Positions 17,241-23,248 of a stretch of 64,000 nucleotides of DNA are shown one piece after another. The first letter of the stretch is position 1. Each line of letters begins with the position of its first letter. The notes beneath the pieces were generated by a model that was not told the origin of the DNA, ran no database searches, and saw only the letters and a program-made list of their open reading frames with translations. Where the stretch lies: positions 20,188 through 84,187 of the forward strand of contig JBGVRH010000049.1 of the NCBI GenBank assembly GCA_045128275.1, in the 5' to 3' direction. Both the position numbers and the translations under genes were made by a program. Source of the stretch: CAMEON01 sp045128275. GTDB lineage: Bacteria > Bacillota > Clostridia > Oscillospirales > CAG-272.

Positions 17241-18013
17241 AAAGCTTTCTCCAAATAGTCCACAGACGAGGGATGATTGATACAGGCATAGGATACGGTG
17301 CGGGTAGAGGAGATCAGATCGCAGAGCAAAGCGATCAGACGCCCGCGGGAGGCCGTGTCGGTCGCTGTGAAGGCGCATTGAGGAATGGTGCGGCCCAGGA
17401 AAACCGAGGGCTGGAGGGGGTGGAGGGTGTTTTCCGCTCCTTGGGAAAGAAGAACAACGGTATCCACAGGCAGGATCACGCTGTCGGTATAGCCGGCACT
17501 TCCCATGGCCCAGCACCCTGTGGCATAAAAGACGTTGTCCTTCTTGAACAGAATGACGCGATCCTCGTTGATCACCGCGCATCCGCGTTCATCCCGCCAG
17601 AAATGGGCTTGGGTAGACTTTCCCGTCCCGCTGGGAGCCGTAAACAGGAGTGCTTTCCCCTCCCGCGCCACCATGGAGGCGTGAAGCACGAAGGCATCGC
17701 GCTCCAAGAGGAGGTCGTACGCCTTGGCCTCGGCCATGAGCAGGCTGAAGGGATAGTCCGCCAGCGTGTGGATGTCTCTCAAGTATAAGGTTGTCTCCCG
17801 TCCCGCGCGATGCGCCCTGGAGAACTCGTGGGGAGCCATCTCGGCCAGGATTTCCTCGTCCGCGGGAAGGACGCGTATGATGTAGTCGGCCTCGGTATCC
17901 GCCGAGACCGCGAAGGATTCCAATTGCCTGTCATAGGGCAAGACGGCCTCGGAGACAATGCCGAACACCGTATGGCCAAAGGCAAAGTACTGCTTATTCA
18001 CCATATTCAACAA
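17228..18013 (-). CDS. HprK-like P-loop kinase of the peptide cluster
   Basis: A 261-residue protein. Residues 126-133 (APSGTGKS) form the P-loop. INEDR at about 149-152 fits a Walker B/phosphate-sensing Asp. The context (ALLFTAPSGTGKSTQAHFW, then DRVILFKKD) matches HPr-kinase/PEPCK-like proteins found beside peptide maturases rather than true HprK. Family members in lasso-peptide clusters phosphorylate the precursor; others have unknown roles. Either ATG 18013 or ATG 18004 could be the start, and both overlap the upstream gene (end 17994). It overlaps the radical SAM gene by 13 bp. Kinase activity on the peptide is inference. Confidence 0.8.
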   Translation of the reverse strand: MLNMVNKQYFAFGHTVFGIVSEAVLPYDRQLESFAVSADTEADYIIRVLPADEEILAEMAPHEFSRAHRAGRETTLYLRDIHTLADYPFSLLMAEAKAYDLLLERDAFVLHASMVAREGKALLFTAPSGTGKSTQAHFWRDERGCAVINEDRVILFKKDNVFYATGCWAMGSAGYTDSVILPVDTVVLLSQGAENTLHPLQPSVFLGRTIPQCAFTATDTASRGRLIALLCDLISSTRTVSYACINHPSSVDYLEKALWNK

Positions 18014-18725
18014 ACATCACTCGAGTATATGTCTCGGTGGCGTGGTCGGCATAGACCGTTGCCTCGTCTCCTGCCTTCAATCCCGAAAGCTTGACGCGGT
18101 AGGTGATGCCGCCAACGTACGTATCGTTCTGTATGCTCTTGTAGTAGAGGAAGATATCGCGGTTGATATCCCGATCGGTCAGATTCTTGACCCGAATACC
18201 CTTGTGGGTTACCGAAATCTCCAGCTCGCCTTCGGGGATGGAGGGCTCGGTCTCAAAGAATTGGGCGAACACGCATTCGCTCTGAAAGCTCTGAATGTCC
18301 GCGGGAGCCGCTTTCCGATTGATTTCGTAGGCGCGGACCGAAGCACCCCCGGGAAGGGTGGAGAATTGGAAGAGGTACTCCTCGCCGTTGACCGTCAGCT
18401 TGATTTGGGCAAGCTGCAAGGTTCGTTCTGAGCTGTTTTTGACGGTGATGCAGAACATATCCGGCAGTACGGTGTTCTGCCCGTCCTCGGGGAAGACTCC
18501 TGCGGCGGAGATCATTTCGGTCACGCTCAAGCCTTGACCCAAATCAATGACGTTGGGGATCACGGGGGCGGACGAGGGGGCTTCTGTGACAGAGCCCCGG
18601 TCGGGTTCGGACGGCTTCTGCTCCACCCATAAGAGGAGCGCAAGCCCGCACAGGATCAAAAGGGGAATGCCAATACACAGGAGTAGAGGCCAAGCGCGTC
18701 CTTGCTGTCTAATTTCTTTTATCAT
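17994..18725 (-). CDS. Membrane-anchored protein of the peptide cluster, unknown function
   Basis: A 243-residue protein from ATG 18725, behind AAGAGG. One membrane helix is at about 13-34 (PLLLCIGIPLLILCGLALLL) after a short basic N-terminus, so the rest should lie outside the cell. A Pro/Ser/Glu-rich linker (about 36-52) leads to a beta-rich domain with segments such as VKNSSERTLQLAQIKLTVNGEEY and VKLSGLKAGDEATVYAD, resembling an Ig-like or FxLYD-type extracellular domain. I do not recognise a catalytic motif. It is the first gene after the peptide attenuator and overlaps the kinase gene by 20 bp. It could be a docking, immunity or secretion partner for the modified peptide; this is inference from position only. 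Confidence 0.75.
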   Translation of the reverse strand: MIKEIRQQGRAWPLLLCIGIPLLILCGLALLLWVEQKPSEPDRGSVTEAPSSAPVIPNVIDLGQGLSVTEMISAAGVFPEDGQNTVLPDMFCITVKNSSERTLQLAQIKLTVNGEEYLFQFSTLPGGASVRAYEINRKAAPADIQSFQSECVFAQFFETEPSIPEGELEISVTHKGIRVKNLTDRDINRDIFLYYKSIQNDTYVGGITYRVKLSGLKAGDEATVYADHATETYTRVMFVEYGE

Positions 18726-18748
18726 GTAAAACCTCTTATATGGGCAAG

Positions 18749-18780
18749 AAAAGCCCTCCCGATGAAGGGCGGGCTTTTTG
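18749..18780 (-). terminator. Attenuator-like hairpin between precursor and maturation genes
   Basis: AAAAGCCC (18749-18756) pairs with GGGCTTTT (18771-18778), extended by CCC/GGG across one mismatch, with a 6-nt loop. On the minus strand the stem ends in a short T run. It lies between the stop of the peptide gene and the ribosome binding site of the next gene, where a leaky terminator would make precursor mRNA exceed enzyme mRNA. Confidence 0.72.
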
Positions 18781-18808
18781 GGGCTCTGAATGGTTTCAAA
18801 TGGGCTTC

Positions 18809-19057
18809 TTACGAAGCGAAGACGGAGGAGGAGGGGGTGGGTACATGGTAGCAGAACCCAAAATCGTCCGCGTTGTCGGCGCAATGATTCAGGAAAACGT
18901 TGTATTCGTTTTCTTCGTAAGAGCAGTTGTTGTAGTCGGTGGGATTTTTGGAGATAACATTACACCCGGCAGCGATATTGGAGTCCATTTCATATACAAC
19001 TTCCATCACATCAGGCTTGATGTAATGCTTCTTCTCTAAAGTCATGTCTTTGTTCAT
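18809..19057 (-). CDS. Putative ribosomal peptide precursor with four cysteines
   Basis: An 82-residue peptide with GAAAGGA 10 nt before ATG 19057. The N-terminal part (MNKDMTLEKKHYIKPDVMEV) is charged and leader-like, with the Tyr-x-x-Pro-x-x-x-Glu pattern common in clostridial modified-peptide leaders. The rest is Asn/Asp/Cys-rich, with Cys32, Cys45, Cys59 and Cys69, several aromatics, and the tail VPTPSSSVFAS. There is no double-Gly cleavage site and no secretion signal. It is the first gene behind a consensus promoter and is followed by an attenuator and the membrane protein, kinase, radical SAM and PqqD-like genes. The spacing does not fit the six-Cys SCIFF family. The precursor role is inferred from size, composition and context. 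Confidence 0.72.
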   Translation of the reverse strand: MNKDMTLEKKHYIKPDVMEVVYEMDSNIAAGCNVISKNPTDYNNCSYEENEYNVFLNHCADNADDFGFCYHVPTPSSSVFAS

Positions 19058-19120
19058 GTGTCTCGCGTCCTTTCTGTAAAATCATGGTGAATTCACAACA
19101 GTAAAACGGGTAAGGTGAAA

Positions 19121-19152
19121 TGATCAAACAATTGTAAATGCGCGTTTGATCA
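19121..19152 (-). promoter_or_regulatory. Inverted repeat in the peptide operon leader
   Basis: TGATCAAAC (19121-19129) and GTTTGATCA (19144-19152) are a perfect 9-bp inverted repeat separated by 14 nt. It lies in the roughly 130-nt untranslated leader between the promoter (-10 at 19196) and the precursor start codon. It could be a regulator site or an RNA hairpin. Confidence 0.55.
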
Positions 19153-19195
19153 AAAGCGGGATAAATAAAAAACAAATGCCCAATTTTCTATCTTA

Positions 19196-19224
19196 ATTAT
19201 AACCTATTTGCGTGTAATTGTCAA
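19196..19224 (-). promoter_or_regulatory. Consensus sigma-A promoter of the peptide cluster
   Basis: On the minus strand TTGACA (19224-19219), a 17-nt spacer and TATAAT (19201-19196) match the consensus exactly. Transcription should begin near 19189 and read the precursor first. Confidence 0.88.
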
Positions 19225-19448
19225 GCGGTTTCCTTGTTTTTTAAACGGGGATTTTCACGATTTTGTGTGACTTGACGCAAAATTATTTGTCGCGTTTCAC
19301 AATTCCTGCTAAAATAATCCCTGTATGGGGGCTGGTTATACCGATATGTGGCCGTATGACGCTCTGTAAGGAGGGGGAGAATTTCCGACGGAGATAGCTC
19401 CTTCACGGGGAGCGAGCGGTGTTGCCTTGCGGGATTCCCGAATGGGGA
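19225..19448. other. Spacer between membrane-protein pair and peptide cluster promoter
   Basis: No supported gene. A short minus-strand frame (19221-19406, GTG start) covers the promoter and lacks a ribosome binding site, so it was not called. Confidence 0.4.
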
Positions 19449-19982
19449 TCAGAATTCGATCCAATTCAAGCTCTGCCCCGTGAGATTCATGACAGCCATG
19501 ACCACCGCGAGGATGGCGACGATGGCCATGAAGATAAAGGTGATCACCACGCCTGCCTGCTGGTTCTCTTGCTCACGGCGGAGGCGGTAGAGGCGTTCTC
19601 CCTTGGCGAGGTAGAACTTGACCTCGCCGCGGCTGAAGATGCACCACCACGTGTGCTTGGTGGCGTGGCGATCCAGCAGGATGAAGCCTACCAGAGCGGC
19701 GGGGGAGAGAAGCCCGCAAACGGCGGTGAGGGCGCGGAGGGTAGGCTCGGGGATAGAGCAGGTGCTGGGGTCATAGTCGATGCCCAGACTGTTCAGAATG
19801 AGGGTGGCCACAAGCAAGGCCACGGTGAGGATAGCGGCGCTCCCCATGATGAGGTGCTGGAGCAGGCGTTCCTTGCGGGAGTAGCGGGCGTAGGGGATAT
19901 GCACCCAGCGATCCTTGGGGTAGGGGGTGTTGGGGGCGTAGTAGTAGTCTTGATCCTTGGGGGGCTTTCGGCTGATGCGCAT
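19449..19982 (-). CDS. Small membrane protein, unknown function (second of a pair)
   Basis: A 177-residue protein with AAAGGAG before ATG 19982. A hydrophilic N-terminus rich in Tyr, Pro and Lys (about 1-43) is followed by two membrane segments (about 45-65 and 84-105), a cytoplasmic stretch with basic and Glu/Gln-rich coil (RLYRLRREQENQQ), and a last membrane helix (about 146-168). It lies 37 nt downstream of the next gene with the same layout, and the two probably form an operon. I do not recognise a family. Confidence 0.7.
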   Translation of the reverse strand: MRISRKPPKDQDYYYAPNTPYPKDRWVHIPYARYSRKERLLQHLIMGSAAILTVALLVATLILNSLGIDYDPSTCSIPEPTLRALTAVCGLLSPAALVGFILLDRHATKHTWWCIFSRGEVKFYLAKGERLYRLRREQENQQAGVVITFIFMAIVAILAVVMAVMNLTGQSLNWIEF

Positions 19983-20019
19983 GGGTGGCTCCTTTCGGCG
20001 GCGGTGGGGTAGTGGGGGC

Positions 20020-20493
20020 TTATTGGCACAGGCTCCAGATGGCGGCGGCCACCAGGATCAGGGCCAGGATCACCATGCACCCCATGAAAAGTCCTTCTCC
20101 CAGCTGGGCTTCCTCCTGCTCCTTTTGGGTGCGGAGGACGGGGAGACGGCGCTCCATTTGGTATCGCTCCATGGCAGAGTAGGTGCAGTACCAGCCCTCC
20201 CTGTAGGCCTTGCGGATCACGAAGCAGAAGACGATACAAAGAGCCGCCGCGGTCAGGGCGCAGAGGGGGATGGCGATGCGGTAGAGATTCGCCTTGACGG
20301 TGAGGGAAGAGGACTCCTGGGCGATACCCGCCAGAAGGATGGTGGCGAAGGCCAGCACGATGGCGGGGACACCCACGCCCCAAAAGCGGCGATCCTGTTT
20401 CTTCACGGCGGCGCGGGGGAGGTAGGTATAGGGGACGCGGATGTTGCGCTTTTGACTGTAGGGGTCGTAGGGGCGGGAGGATCTTTTGCTCAT
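20020..20493 (-). CDS. Small membrane protein, unknown function (first of a pair)
   Basis: A 157-residue protein behind AAGGAG. It has the same layout as the protein at 19449-19982: a basic Tyr/Pro-rich N-terminus (MSKRSSRPYDPYSQKRNIRV), two membrane segments (about 40-58 and 72-92), a Glu/Gln-rich cytoplasmic coil (RTQKEQEEAQ) and a last membrane helix (about 133-154). The layout suggests an old duplication, although sequence identity is low. The 13-bp word TTCACTATATAAG lies 24 nt before its start codon. Family unknown. Confidence 0.7.
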   Translation of the reverse strand: MSKRSSRPYDPYSQKRNIRVPYTYLPRAAVKKQDRRFWGVGVPAIVLAFATILLAGIAQESSSLTVKANLYRIAIPLCALTAAALCIVFCFVIRKAYREGWYCTYSAMERYQMERRLPVLRTQKEQEEAQLGEGLFMGCMVILALILVAAAIWSLCQ

Positions 20494-20516
20494 GGCGGGC
20501 TCCTTGGGGGGAAGGG

Positions 20517-20529
20517 TTCACTATATAAG
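20517..20529 (-). promoter_or_regulatory. Possible short-leader core promoter element
   Basis: The plus-strand word TTCACTATATAAG lies exactly 24 nt before the start codon at 20493. The same 13 bases recur at 59273-59285, also exactly 24 nt before the start of a membrane protein gene. No good -35 box is visible. Confidence 0.4.
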
Positions 20530-20572
20530 TCGAAATTTTTGTGAGATTCTTTCGGGGATGGGGGAAGAATTT

Positions 20573-20893
20573 CAAATTTGGGTTTATCGCTCTGCGATAA
20601 ACCCAAATTTGAGTGAAATACGCCTTGCGGCGTGTGAAATACCTGCGGTGTGAAATACGCGCGTTGCGCGTGTGAAATTCGCCCTTGCGGGCGAGTTGTG
20701 GTGGAAATCCTTCGGATTTCTCCATTTTAATTTATAATTTGAAACCCGTAGGGTTTCTGCCATCTGTAGGATGGAGCGACACCCGACCGAAGGGAGGATT
20801 TCACACGCAAAGCGTATTTCAGGCTCGCTTGCGAGCGATTCACACGCGAAGCGTATTTCACTATTGCAGTTTATCGGAACGATAAACTGCAAT
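20573..20893. repeat. Hairpin array 1 (constant word GTGAAAT)
   Basis: This 321-bp intergenic array starts with an 18-bp perfect stem with 3-nt loop (20573-20590 with 20594-20611) and ends with a 14-bp perfect stem with 3-nt loop (20863-20876 with 20880-20893). Between them small unrelated hairpins with 2-5-nt loops are separated by GTGAAAT at 20613, 20634, 20650 and 20672 and a variant at 20701. In the right half the word appears inverted as ATTTCAC at 20798 and 20855, with variants at 20815 and 20837. The array abuts the stop codon of the PHP gene (20895). Repeats are too short and the intervening pieces too palindromic for CRISPR. Confidence 0.8.
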
Positions 20894-20894
20894 T

Positions 20895-21749
20895 TCAATG
20901 CTTCTCCGCCCTTTCGCGGAGCTTTTCGTAGTATTCGTCGGGAATATTCGGCGCAGTTCCCTCGCGGTTGCCTACGCCCAGGTACACGTCGGGCTTGACC
21001 GATCCGTGGAAGTCGCTGCCTCCGCTGTAGAGCAGTCCGAATTCATCCGCCAAAGCCTTGGCGGCGGTGACGGTGGCCTCGTCATAGGAGGAGTGCATGA
21101 CCTCCATGCCCACAAGACCCGCCTCCACGGCGGCGGGGAGAGCCTCGCGGACGGTGGCTTCGTCGATATACTGGAGAGGGTGCGCCCACACGGGTAGGGC
21201 GTGGATGCTCCGCAAAAAGCGGATAGCGGCGAAGAGATCCAGCCGCTCGGGGGGGATATAGTAGCCCATGCCCTCCCCGAGGAGGGTATTAAAGGCGGCC
21301 TTGACCGAGGGGACGTAGCCGCCCGCCAGCAGGGCCTTGGCGATGAGGGCGCGGTTGACGTTGCCATCGGGGGTAGCGTTCCGGATGGTGTCATAGTCCA
21401 CCCTGTAGCCGTCGGCGGCCAGGCGCGCCACCAGGTCGCGGTTGCTCTGCTCCTTGCGGGTGAGGTAGTCCTCGGTGAGGGCGGTGACGGCGGGGAAGGC
21501 CTCCTCGGGGATGAACAGGCCCAGCAGGTGAACCTCCTTGCCCTTATATACGGTGGACAGCTCGGTGCCGGCTACGGCGGTGACTCCGTGGCGGTGAGCC
21601 TCCTCCAGAAAGGAGGGGACACCCGAGACGGTATTGTGATCGGTGAGGGAAACGGCGGTCAGCCCCAGGGACTTGGCCTTAGCGACGATTTCGGCGGGGG
21701 AGAGGGTGCCGTCGGAGTGGGTGGAGTGGAGGTGGAGGTCGATGGGCAT
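20895..21749 (-). CDS. PHP-domain phosphatase, TrpH/RNase AM-like
   Basis: A 284-residue protein from ATG 21749 with AAAGGAG upstream; the frame stays open farther but without a start site. The N-terminus IDLHLHSTHSDGTLSP carries the PHP metal ligands His6, His8 and Asp13. LTDHN, GTELST and a late SDFHG complete the trinuclear metal site. The pattern and length match TrpH/YciV-type enzymes that hydrolyse nucleoside 3',5'-bisphosphates and trim short RNAs from the 5' end. It has its own promoter (21778-21806). Its stop codon sits 2 bp from the edge of hairpin array 1. Confidence 0.85.
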   Translation of the reverse strand: MPIDLHLHSTHSDGTLSPAEIVAKAKSLGLTAVSLTDHNTVSGVPSFLEEAHRHGVTAVAGTELSTVYKGKEVHLLGLFIPEEAFPAVTALTEDYLTRKEQSNRDLVARLAADGYRVDYDTIRNATPDGNVNRALIAKALLAGGYVPSVKAAFNTLLGEGMGYYIPPERLDLFAAIRFLRSIHALPVWAHPLQYIDEATVREALPAAVEAGLVGMEVMHSSYDEATVTAAKALADEFGLLYSGGSDFHGSVKPDVYLGVGNREGTAPNIPDEYYEKLRERAEKH

Positions 21750-21777
21750 GGGAGGCTCCTTTCGGGGGGATGGCTCT

Positions 21778-21806
21778 ATTATAACACAGGGAGGGGGATT
21801 TGTAAA
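21778..21806 (-). promoter_or_regulatory. Sigma-A promoter of the PHP gene
   Basis: On the minus strand TTTACA (21806-21801), a 17-nt spacer and TATAAT (21783-21778), about 29 nt before the start codon. Confidence 0.8.
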
Positions 21807-21831
21807 GGGGCAGGAGGAGTGGTGGGAAAAG

Positions 21832-21853
21832 AAAAAAGCCACCGCGGGGTGGC
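21832..21853 (-). terminator. Terminator of the four-helix-bundle operon
   Basis: GCCACC and GGTGGC (21838-21853) form a short GC-rich stem with a 4-nt loop, followed on the minus strand by six T residues. It ends the three-gene transcript that starts at 22643. Confidence 0.78.
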
Positions 21854-21868
21854 AGGAGGCCGTCTCGG

Positions 21869-22093
21869 TCATTCCTCGGAGATATGCTTTCCCGGGGAGC
21901 CGTCGCGGTTTACGTAGTGGCCGTTTACGATCTCGCGGAAGCCGCCGCCGAAGGACAGGCCATTGGACTCCACCCACGCGAGGAAGGAGTCGATGAATTC
22001 GTCCATGGTGGTGTCGGGAGGGACTTCGATACAGCCTTGGATCTCGATCTCTTTGCGGGTGGGAGGATTTTTCACGGGAGTGCTTTCTTTCAA
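21869..22093 (-). CDS. Small acidic protein, unknown function
   Basis: A 74-residue protein. The TTG start at 22093 overlaps the stop of the upstream gene in a TTGA overlap, which suggests translational coupling; a GTG six codons later is the alternative. The core EIEIQGCIEVPPDTTMDEFI followed by SFLAWVESNGLSFGGGF resembles small proteins seen in clostridial genomes. It is also faintly like the YggL/DUF469 pattern of a C-terminal helix followed by NGL.FGG. There is no membrane segment. Function unknown. Confidence 0.65.
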   Translation of the reverse strand: MKESTPVKNPPTRKEIEIQGCIEVPPDTTMDEFIDSFLAWVESNGLSFGGGFREIVNGHYVNRDGSPGKHISEE

Positions 22094-22293
22094 TAATCGG
22101 ACAACACCGCAATGCCGTATTTGTTATACGTAACGCGGAAAATGTTTGATTCGTCAAAATCGCAGTACAGCTTCCTGAATTTTCTGATGGCTTGGCTTTT
22201 TGACCACGCTTTACAGATGGCGCAATCGTCGTGAGCGTTATGGGTTGCGTCGCCGGGCATGGAGCCTTGAATAAACAGACAGTACAAGAACAT
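22090..22293 (-). CDS. Small Cys-containing protein, unknown function
   Basis: A 67-residue protein whose ATG overlaps the TAA of the four-helix-bundle gene (TAATG), so it is probably translated by reinitiation. DCAICKAWSKSQAIRKFRKL shows a Cys-x2-Cys pair followed by a basic helix, and the C-terminal SNIFRVTYNKYGIAVLSDY reads like a beta strand pair. It ends in a 4-bp overlap with the next small gene. I do not recognise a family with certainty. Confidence 0.65.
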   Translation of the reverse strand: MFLYCLFIQGSMPGDATHNAHDDCAICKAWSKSQAIRKFRKLYCDFDESNIFRVTYNKYGIAVLSDY

Positions 22294-22643
22294 TATTGGC
22301 GCTCCTTTGCGGTTTTGATGGAGGAGATGAGCATCACACGAATGCTCGTGCAGGCCGAGTCCAGAGCTTTGTAATCTGCTTCGCTCATATAGTTTGTCTT
22401 GTATAGCAGCTCCAGCCAGTAGCCTGTCTCGTTGGCTTCCTTAAGCGCGATTTGAAGCTTGGCGATGAAATCAGCCTTGCCATGGGCGTATTGTGCCTCG
22501 CGGATATTGGCTCCTATGGAGGTGCCGCTACGGCCGATCTGGTTGGAGATGACAGACTCTCTTTGTTCTTTGAGCGCTTTTACAAGATTGACAATAGATA
22601 CTGCTAAATCCATGGATTGAACGGATAACTTGTCATTTTTCAT
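22293..22643 (-). CDS. Four-helix-bundle protein (23S rRNA intervening-sequence / Avd-like family)
   Basis: A 116-residue helical protein from ATG 22643 behind AGAGGTGA. QMSMDLAV-like helix 1 (LSVQSMDLAVSIVNLVKAL), then SVISNQIGRSGTSIGANIRE and a helix with AKLQIALKEANETGYWLELL, are hallmarks of the TIGR02436/S23 family. These proteins form pentameric four-helix barrels; relatives occur in 23S rRNA intervening sequences and as the Avd partner of reverse transcriptases in diversity-generating retroelements. No reverse transcriptase, variable repeat or rRNA gene is in this window. It leads an operon with two coupled small genes, and its promoter abuts hairpin array 2. The cellular role of stand-alone members is not established. 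Confidence 0.86.
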   Translation of the reverse strand: MKNDKLSVQSMDLAVSIVNLVKALKEQRESVISNQIGRSGTSIGANIREAQYAHGKADFIAKLQIALKEANETGYWLELLYKTNYMSEADYKALDSACTSIRVMLISSIKTAKERQ

Positions 22644-22664
22644 AACATCACCTCTTTCAACGTA

Positions 22665-22693
22665 AGTATAACACAATTTCCACATTTTGTCAA
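22665..22693 (-). promoter_or_regulatory. Sigma-A promoter of the four-helix-bundle operon, fused to hairpin array 2
   Basis: On the minus strand TTGACA (22693-22688), a 17-nt spacer and TATACT (22670-22665). The -35 box overlaps by one base the last constant word of the array (ACTTCAT on this strand, 22699-22693), so the array lies immediately upstream of the promoter and outside the predicted message. Confidence 0.82.
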
Positions 22694-22862
22694 TGAAGTA
22701 TCGCTACGCGAAATGAAGTGGCAACCGCAACAAGTTGCTGTTGCCATGAAGTGTTCCGCAAGCGGAACATGAAGTGAAGCGCGCCCCGCGTCTCCATGTG
22801 CCAACGGCACACTTCATAGGGCGTAGCCCTGCTTCATGATTCATGCGCCATGCGCGCTTCAT
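22693..22862. repeat. Hairpin array 2 (constant word ATGAAGT)
   Basis: The constant word ATGAAGT occurs at 22693, 22713, 22746 and 22769. It then appears inverted as ACTTCAT at 22811 and GCTTCAT at 22831 and 22856. Between copies sit unrelated hairpins: TCGC/GCGA (22701-22711), a 12-position stem (22720-22745), GTTCCGC/GCGGAAC (22753-22768), TGTGCC/GGCACA (22797-22811), AGGGC/GCCCT (22818-22830) and GCGC/GCGC (22845-22855). The piece at 22776-22796 has no clear stem. The array fills the gap between the tRNA terminator and the four-helix-bundle promoter. Confidence 0.82.
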
Positions 22863-22864
22863 TG

Positions 22865-22896
22865 AAAAAAGCACTTGCTTACGCAAGTGCTTTTTT
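22865..22896 (-). terminator. Terminator of the tRNA-Thr/tRNA-Tyr transcript
   Basis: AAAAAAGCACTTGC and GCAAGTGCTTTTTT form a perfect 14-bp stem with a TTAC loop, immediately after the tRNA-Tyr CCA end on the minus strand. Being symmetric, it would work on both strands. Confidence 0.88.
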
Positions 22897-22897
22897 C

Positions 22898-22982
22898 TGG
22901 TGGGGGATGGTGGATTCGGACCACCGAAGTCAGTGACAACAGATTTACAGTCTGCCCCCTTTGGCCGCTCGGGAAATCCCCC
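22898..22982 (-). tRNA. tRNA-Tyr (GTA)
   Basis: On the minus strand the acceptor GGGGGAT (5' end at 22982) pairs with ATCCCCC near the 3' end. The anticodon loop reads ACTGTAAAT with anticodon GTA. The long variable arm is the class II form expected for tRNA-Tyr. The T arm GGTCCGAATCC is present and CCA is encoded at 22900-22898. Confidence 0.96.
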
Positions 22983-22987
22983 AAATA

Positions 22988-23062
22988 TGGAGCTGGTGAA
23001 CGGAGTCGAACCATCAACCGCCTGATTACAAATCAGGTGCTCTGCCATTGAGCCACACCAGC
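22988..23062 (-). tRNA. tRNA-Thr (TGT)
   Basis: On the minus strand acceptor GCTGGTG (5' end at 23062) pairs with CACCAGC. The D arm contains GGCTCAATGGCAGAGC, the anticodon loop is TTTGTAA with anticodon TGT, the T arm is GGTTCGACTCC, and CCA is encoded. It lies 5 nt upstream of tRNA-Tyr in the same transcript. Confidence 0.96.
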
Positions 23063-23096
23063 AGTTGTTAATTACGTTCATCAGCGGAACGGTGAT

Positions 23097-23125
23097 ATTA
23101 TAGCACAACGGGAGGGATTTGTCAA
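23097..23125 (-). promoter_or_regulatory. Consensus sigma-A promoter of the tRNA pair
   Basis: On the minus strand TTGACA (23125-23120), a 17-nt spacer and TATAAT (23102-23097), an exact consensus match, about 35 bp upstream of the tRNA-Thr 5' end. Confidence 0.88.
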
Positions 23126-23186
23126 TAGGTTTTTGAAAAAAAGTCAAAATATTTTTTGGCTTTTTTGAGCGAGTCGGGAAATCCCA

Positions 23187-23215
23187 TTGACATATATGGA
23201 AAAATGTGCTATAAT
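23187..23215 (+). promoter_or_regulatory. Consensus sigma-A promoter of the CvpA-like gene
   Basis: TTGACA at 23187-23192, a 17-nt spacer, then TATAAT at 23210-23215, an exact consensus match. It is divergent from the tRNA promoter 62 bp away. Confidence 0.88.
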
Positions 23216-23248
23216 ACCCATATATGTGCTTTTGGGAGGATATTTACC

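Noticed and set aside
18809..19057. SCIFF-type peptide
   Set aside because: Four, not six, cysteines, with spacing 12-13-9, and the neighbouring kinase is not part of the SCIFF locus.
19221..19406. 61-residue minus-strand frame
   Set aside because: It covers the peptide-cluster promoter, needs GTG and has no ribosome binding site.
21750..22157. Upstream extension of the PHP gene
   Set aside because: The open frame crosses a terminator, a promoter and another gene; the PHP domain starts exactly at ATG 21749 with a good ribosome binding site.
22293..22643. Diversity-generating retroelement
   Set aside because: The Avd-like protein is present, but there is no reverse transcriptase, template repeat or variable target gene in the window.
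20573..22862. CRISPR array
   Set aside because: The repeated words are only 7 nt, the pieces between them are themselves palindromic and of unequal size, and the words invert orientation; no cas genes.
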